Source: Chloroflexota bacterium (GTDB lineage Bacteria > Chloroflexota > Anaerolineae > Anaerolineales > UBA11579). From it: a stretch of 14,539 nucleotides of DNA. Below are positions 5,987 to 11,900 of the stretch, piece by piece. Position numbers and translations under genes: made by a program. Where the stretch lies: the NCBI GenBank assembly GCA_003250455.1, contig QKGK01000498.1, positions 1-14,539 on the forward strand, written 5' to 3'. Positions within the stretch are counted from its first letter, which is position 1. Each line of letters opens with the position of its first letter. The notes under the pieces are model-generated. The model saw only the letters and a list, made by a program, of their open reading frames with translations. It was not told the DNA's origin and did no database searches.

Positions 5987-8900
5987 ATGGACATCAAAAC
6001 AGCAGTAGCAATTGTCGGTATCGGTGCAGTCATGCCTGATGCCACCAACGCCAATCAATTTTGGCAGAATATCCTCAATAAAAAATATTCCATCGGCGAA
6101 GTCCCCGCAAATCGCTGGCTTCCCGATCTTTTCTATCATCCTGACCCCAATGTGCCTGACAAGACCTACAGTAAGATCGGCGGTTGGGTGAATGATTTTA
6201 AATTCAATCCCTTTGAATGGGGCATCATGATCCCCCCGCGGGTATTGGATAACATGGACGATGGACAAAAATGGGCAATCGCCGCCAGCCATGAAGCCCT
6301 GGTCGATTATGGCTTCCCGGAACGTGCTTTAGACTCCGAACGTGTTGCCGTGATCCTGGGCAATGCCATGGCTGGGGAACACCACTACCAGACCAACTTG
6401 CGCATTCACGCGCCGGAATTTTCCAAAGCGCTGTCAGAATTGCCATCGTTCCAATCCTTGCCTGCGGACGTGCAAAAATCCCTCCTGGAAGGGATGCTGT
6501 CCAATATTCATAATTCCACTCCGCAAATCAATGAAGATACCATGCCCGGCGAGCTTTCCAATATCATCGCCGGCAGGGTAGCGAACGTTTTTAACTTTGG
6601 CGGTGCAAATTTTGTCACCGACGCCGCCTGCGCCTCATCTCTGGCTGCGCTCCAATCCGCTGTTGAGGGGCTCATCTTCCACAAATTTGACGCCGTGCTC
6701 ACAGGCGGTATTGACCGCAACATGGGGGCTGGTTCATTTGTCAAATTCAGCAAGGTTGGCGCACTGAGCCCGGATGGTTCCCGACCGTATGCCGCAGGAG
6801 CAAACGGGTTTGTGATGGGCGAGGGTGCGGCTGTCTTCCTATTAAAGAGATTAGATGATGCCGAACGCGACGGCGATAAGATTTACGCTGTTATCCGCGG
6901 CATCGGCAGCAGCAGCGACGGAAAAGGGAAAGGGATCACCGCTCCCAATCCTATTGGGCAGGAACGCGCAGTTACACGCGCCTGGAAAAGTGCAGGGGTC
7001 AATCCGGCAAGTGTCGGGCTGATCGAAGGGCACGGCACCTCCACCCGCGTCGGCGACCGGGTGGAGATCCAGAGCCTGGCGAAAGTTTTCAAAGAATTTG
7101 GTCTGCCCAATCAAAGCGTTGGCCTGGGGTCGGTTAAATCCAACATCGGCCATCTGAAAAGCGCGGCTGGCGCGGCCGGTCTATTCAAAGCCGTCTACGC
7201 GCTCGATCAAAAACTCCTTCCACCCTCTGTCAATTTCAACACACCCAACCCGGAGGTTAACTTCTCGGACATGCCTTTCTTCGTTGTCACCGAGCAGCAG
7301 CCCTGGGAACGGCCGGTAGGAGAGATTCGCCGTGCCGGGGTCAGTTCATTTGGCTTTGGCGGCACCAATTTCCACGTTGTCCTGGAAGAATATGTTCCGG
7401 GTGTATCCAATCAGGCATCTTTTTCTATCCCCGAGCAAAGGGGACAAGCCCAAAATATTAGCGAACAAATCGCGAGTGAGGTCACCATGACTGAAACTGC
7501 TCCCCAACCTCTTACCCCCAATTTTGTATTCCTCGGTGAGACTTCGGCCGCCGAATTAAAAGTTAAATTATCGGTCATCCTGGAACAAGCGCAAAAAGGG
7601 AGCCTGCCGGAATCCCAAACCCCCGAACGGGTGGATCTGGAACAACCCGAACGGATGGTCATCAGCTACTCCAGTGCAGAAGATTTGATCAAAAAAGCTG
7701 AAAAAGCAATCAGCGGTCTGGAAGACGATGCCAACACGCCCTGGAACGCTTTTACTGCCCGCGGGATTTACCGCGGCAGCGGCGTACCGGGTAAAATCGC
7801 TTTTCTCTTCCCTGGACAGGGTTCCCAATACGCCAATATGCTTAAAGACCTGGCAGATACTTACCCGGTCGTCCAGCAGACCTTTGATGAAGCAGACCGT
7901 ATCATGACCCCATTGCTGGGCAAACCGCTGACCGAATACATTTTCACGGATAACCCCACTGAAGAGAACATCCTGGCCATGGAGGAAGCACTCAAAGACA
8001 CCACCATCACCCAGCCGGCCATGCTGGCAGCCAACATTGCCATTCTGAGGCTTCTGGCCCAGAACAACATTCATCCCGACGCCCTCATCGGGCACAGCCT
8101 GGGAGAATATGCTGCCCTGGTGGCCTCCGGCGCACTCACCTTTGAAGAAGCCCTGGAAGTGGTCAGTGCCCGCGGCCATGCCATGGCCGCCCTGAAGGTA
8201 GAGGATAACGGTTGTATGGCAGCTGTTTTAGCGCCTATAGAAGAAGTACAAAAAATCATCGACTCCGTTGATGGCTATGTCGTGTTAGCGAATGTCAACA
8301 GCCCAGTGCAGTCTGTGATCGGCGGGAATGTTGCCGCGGTGGAGGAAGCCATAGAGAAGTTCAAGGATGCCGGTTTGCAGGCAAAAATCATCCCAGTCTC
8401 CCACGCCTTCCACACCCGGATTGTTGCCCCTGCAGCAGACATTCTTCGCAAAATGATCGAAAAAACAGACCTGAAGATCCCGGCTCTGCCAATTGCTGCC
8501 AATGTAACCGGCGAGACATACCCACAGGATCGGGCAGAGATTGTCAACATGCTTTCCGAGCACATTGCCTCACCTGTCCAGTTCGTCAAAGGCATCCGCA
8601 CGCTGTACCAATCTGGCTGCCGGATATTCATTGAATCCGGTCCCAAACGGGTGCTCAACTCCCTGGCCAACGACATTCTCAAGGAATTTGAGGATACCAC
8701 CGTCATCGCCACCAATCACCCCCGCAAAGGCGGCGTAGACAGCTTCCACGAAGCACTGTGCCAGTGCTATGCCCTGGGCCTGGGATTTGAAAAACCTGTA
8801 CCTGCACCTGCTGAAATAGAGATTGCAGTTCCTGCCACCGTGGAAGAACCCGAAGTAGTGGTTGAAAGCTCCACCACACCGCAAAAGATCACCGGCTCGG

Positions 8901-11900
8901 TGGTCATCTCCGGTGCCGGACTTGGATTGCCGGGACGAACCCATCACGTCTTCAGTGATGACAACATCGAACGAATTTTGAATGGAGAAAACTTCATTGA
9001 GCCGCTCCCCATGGAAACCCGTGAGGAAATGCTCGCTAAAAAAGTCACCCGGCTTGAAAAAAGTGACGCCGGAGCCCAAATGATCGTCCTGGATGACCTG
9101 GACCAGACCATAAAACTGGCCGGGCAGCAAGGCGAATTTGACCTGGCGGAAGAGTTTGGTGTGCCCGCAGACCGGGTAGCCGCGTTGGACATTTCCACGC
9201 AACTGGCAATTGCCGCAGGGATCGAAGCGTTGAGAGATGCTGGTATTCCCCTTGTAATGCACTACAAGCAGACCAGCACCGGCTCGTACCTGCCCAAACG
9301 CTGGATGCTGCCCCCATCTCTGGCAGATGAAACCGGTGTGATTTTTGGCTCTGCCTTCCCAGGGTTGGACCAGCTATCCTCCGAGGCAGAACGCTATTTC
9401 GAGCACAAACAAGCAAAAGACCAGATCGAGCAGTTCACCCAGATCCTTGCACTCACATCTGAAGAAAATACCGATTTGCGTCAAACGCTGCAGGAAAAAA
9501 TTGCCAAGCTGGAAGCCCAGCTAAATCGATTGGATTATCACTTCGACCGCAAATTTATTTTCCGCGTCCTCAACATGGGCCATTCACAATTTGCGGAATA
9601 CATTGGCGCCCGCGGACCCAATACCGCACTGAATGCCGCCTGTGCCACCACTACCCATGCAATTTCAATCGCAGAGGACTGGATTCGTACCGGCAGATGT
9701 AAGCGTGTTCTGATTGTTGCGGGTGATGATGTCACCGGCGGAAGCCTTGTCAATTGGGTGGGAACCGGGTTGCTAGCCACCGGCGCGACCACCACCGAAG
9801 GCGACCTTCACCAGGCTGCTTTGCCCTTCGATCGCCGGCGTAACGGTATGATCATAGGGATGGGCGCAGCTGGTCTGGTTGTAGAATCAGAGGATTCCGT
9901 GCGCGAACGCGGTATGCAGGGGATTGTTGAAGTTCTCGCCACCGACACCGCCAACAGTGCTTTCCATGGCACCCGGCTGGAGGTCAATCACGTCAGCCAG
10001 ATCATGCAGCGCCTCGTAGATGTCGCAGAAAAACGCTTCGGGCTTTCCCGCACTGCACTCGCCCGGAAAACCATGTTCATGTCCCACGAGACCTACACTC
10101 CTGCCCGCGGTGGCAGTGCCGCAGCAGAAATTGAAGCCCTCAAATCTACGTTCGGTCAGTCCGCGGATGAGATCCTCATCGCCAACACCAAAGGATTCAC
10201 CGGGCACACCATGGGCGTCGGGATCGAGGATGTGGTTGCCGTCAAAGCGCTGGAATTCGGGATCGTACCGCCGATAGCAAACATCAATTACGAATTTGAG
10301 CCTGATCCGCAGTTGGGTGACCTCAAACTCTCGCATGGTGGCCCTGCCGACGTACAGTATGCGCTTCGGCTGGGCGCTGGATTTGGCTCACAGATATCCA
10401 TGACCTTGCTGCGCAAGATCCCTGGAATTGCCAATCGGGTGAACCAACCTGTTTACCAGCAATGGCTGTCCGCTATATCTGGTTACGCTCAGGTAGAGTT
10501 GGAAACCGAAAAACGCACCCTGCGAATCAAAGATCGCGGCGTACCGGAACAGATTCCGGCACCATCCCAGTGGCACTATGGCCAGGGTCCTTCTCTCTGG
10601 GCTGAGTACTCTCATATTGAAGAAGCGCAGGAAAGCCCAATTGTCATTGATGTAGCCCAACCCGCACCTGTGATAGCCGCAGAACTGCCCACCGAGGAAG
10701 AGGTAAAGACCTTCCTGCTCAATCTGGTCAGCGAGAAAACCGGCTACCCGATCGAAATCCTGGACATGGAAATCGACCTGGAAGCTGATCTGGGCATTGA
10801 CACCGTCAAACAAGCTGAATTGTTCTCCTCGATCCGGGAGCATTTCGGCATCCCGAAACGCGAAGACCTCCAGTTGGTCGATTACAACACTTTACAAAAA
10901 GTGGTCGACTTTGTTCTGGATTCCCTCGCGGAGACGAACCAACCGGCAACTGTTCAGACATCAACCCAGCAGCCTGAAACGAGTGAAATCCAGGTTTCCG
11001 CTGAATCTACCACGCCGCAGGAAACACAAACGCCTGTACCAGCGGCAGCTCAACCCACCGAAGAAGAGGTCAAAACCTTTTTGCTCAATCTGGTCAGTGA
11101 GAAAACTGGCTACCCGATCGAAATTCTGGATATGGAAATCGACCTGGAAGCCGATCTGGGCATTGACACTGTCAAACAGGCCGAATTGTTCTCCTCGATC
11201 CGGGAGCATTTCGGCATCCCGAAACGCGAAGACCTCCAGCTTGTGGATTACAACACTTTGCAAAAGGTAGTCGACTTTGTTCTGGATTCCCTCGCGGAGA
11301 CCGGCCAATCGGCAGCAGTTCAGACAACAACCCAGCAGCCTAAAACGAGTGAAATCCAGGTTTCTGCTGAATCCACCACGGCGCAGGAAGCACAGACGCC
11401 TGCACCGACAGCAGTTCAGCCCACCGAAGAAGTAATCAAGGCTTTCCTCCTCGATCTGGTCAGCGAGAAAACCGGCTACCCCACCGAGATCCTCGAGATG
11501 GATCTGGACCTGGAAGCCGACCTGGGTATTGACACTGTCAAACAGGCTGAGCTCTTCTCTGCAGTGCGGGATCACTTCGGTATTCCGCGCCGCGAAGACC
11601 TGATGCTGGTCGATTACAACACGCTCCAAAAGGTTGTCGGCTTCGTCCAGGATTCTTTTGGAGAACTCGTCCCGGTTCTTGTCCAGGAACAGGCTCCACA
11701 GCAGGAACAGCGCCCAATTGCTTCCACGCCTGCTCCGGAACCAGTAAAAGTGCAAGCTGAAGCCAGCCTGAACGGCACTCAACCTGCTGAGGAAGAGATC
11801 AAGGCTTTCCTCCTCGATCTGGTCAGCGAGAAAATCGGTTATCCCACCGAGATCCTTGAGATGGATCTGGACCTGGAAGCCGACCTGGGTATCGATACCG

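Noticed and set aside
8570..9262. Long minus-strand frames under the AT/KS2 region (also 7568-8179, 8275-8715, 9887-10336)
   Set aside because: They lie opposite well-supported catalytic domains, overlap each other, have no Shine-Dalgarno I could support and show no family motif.
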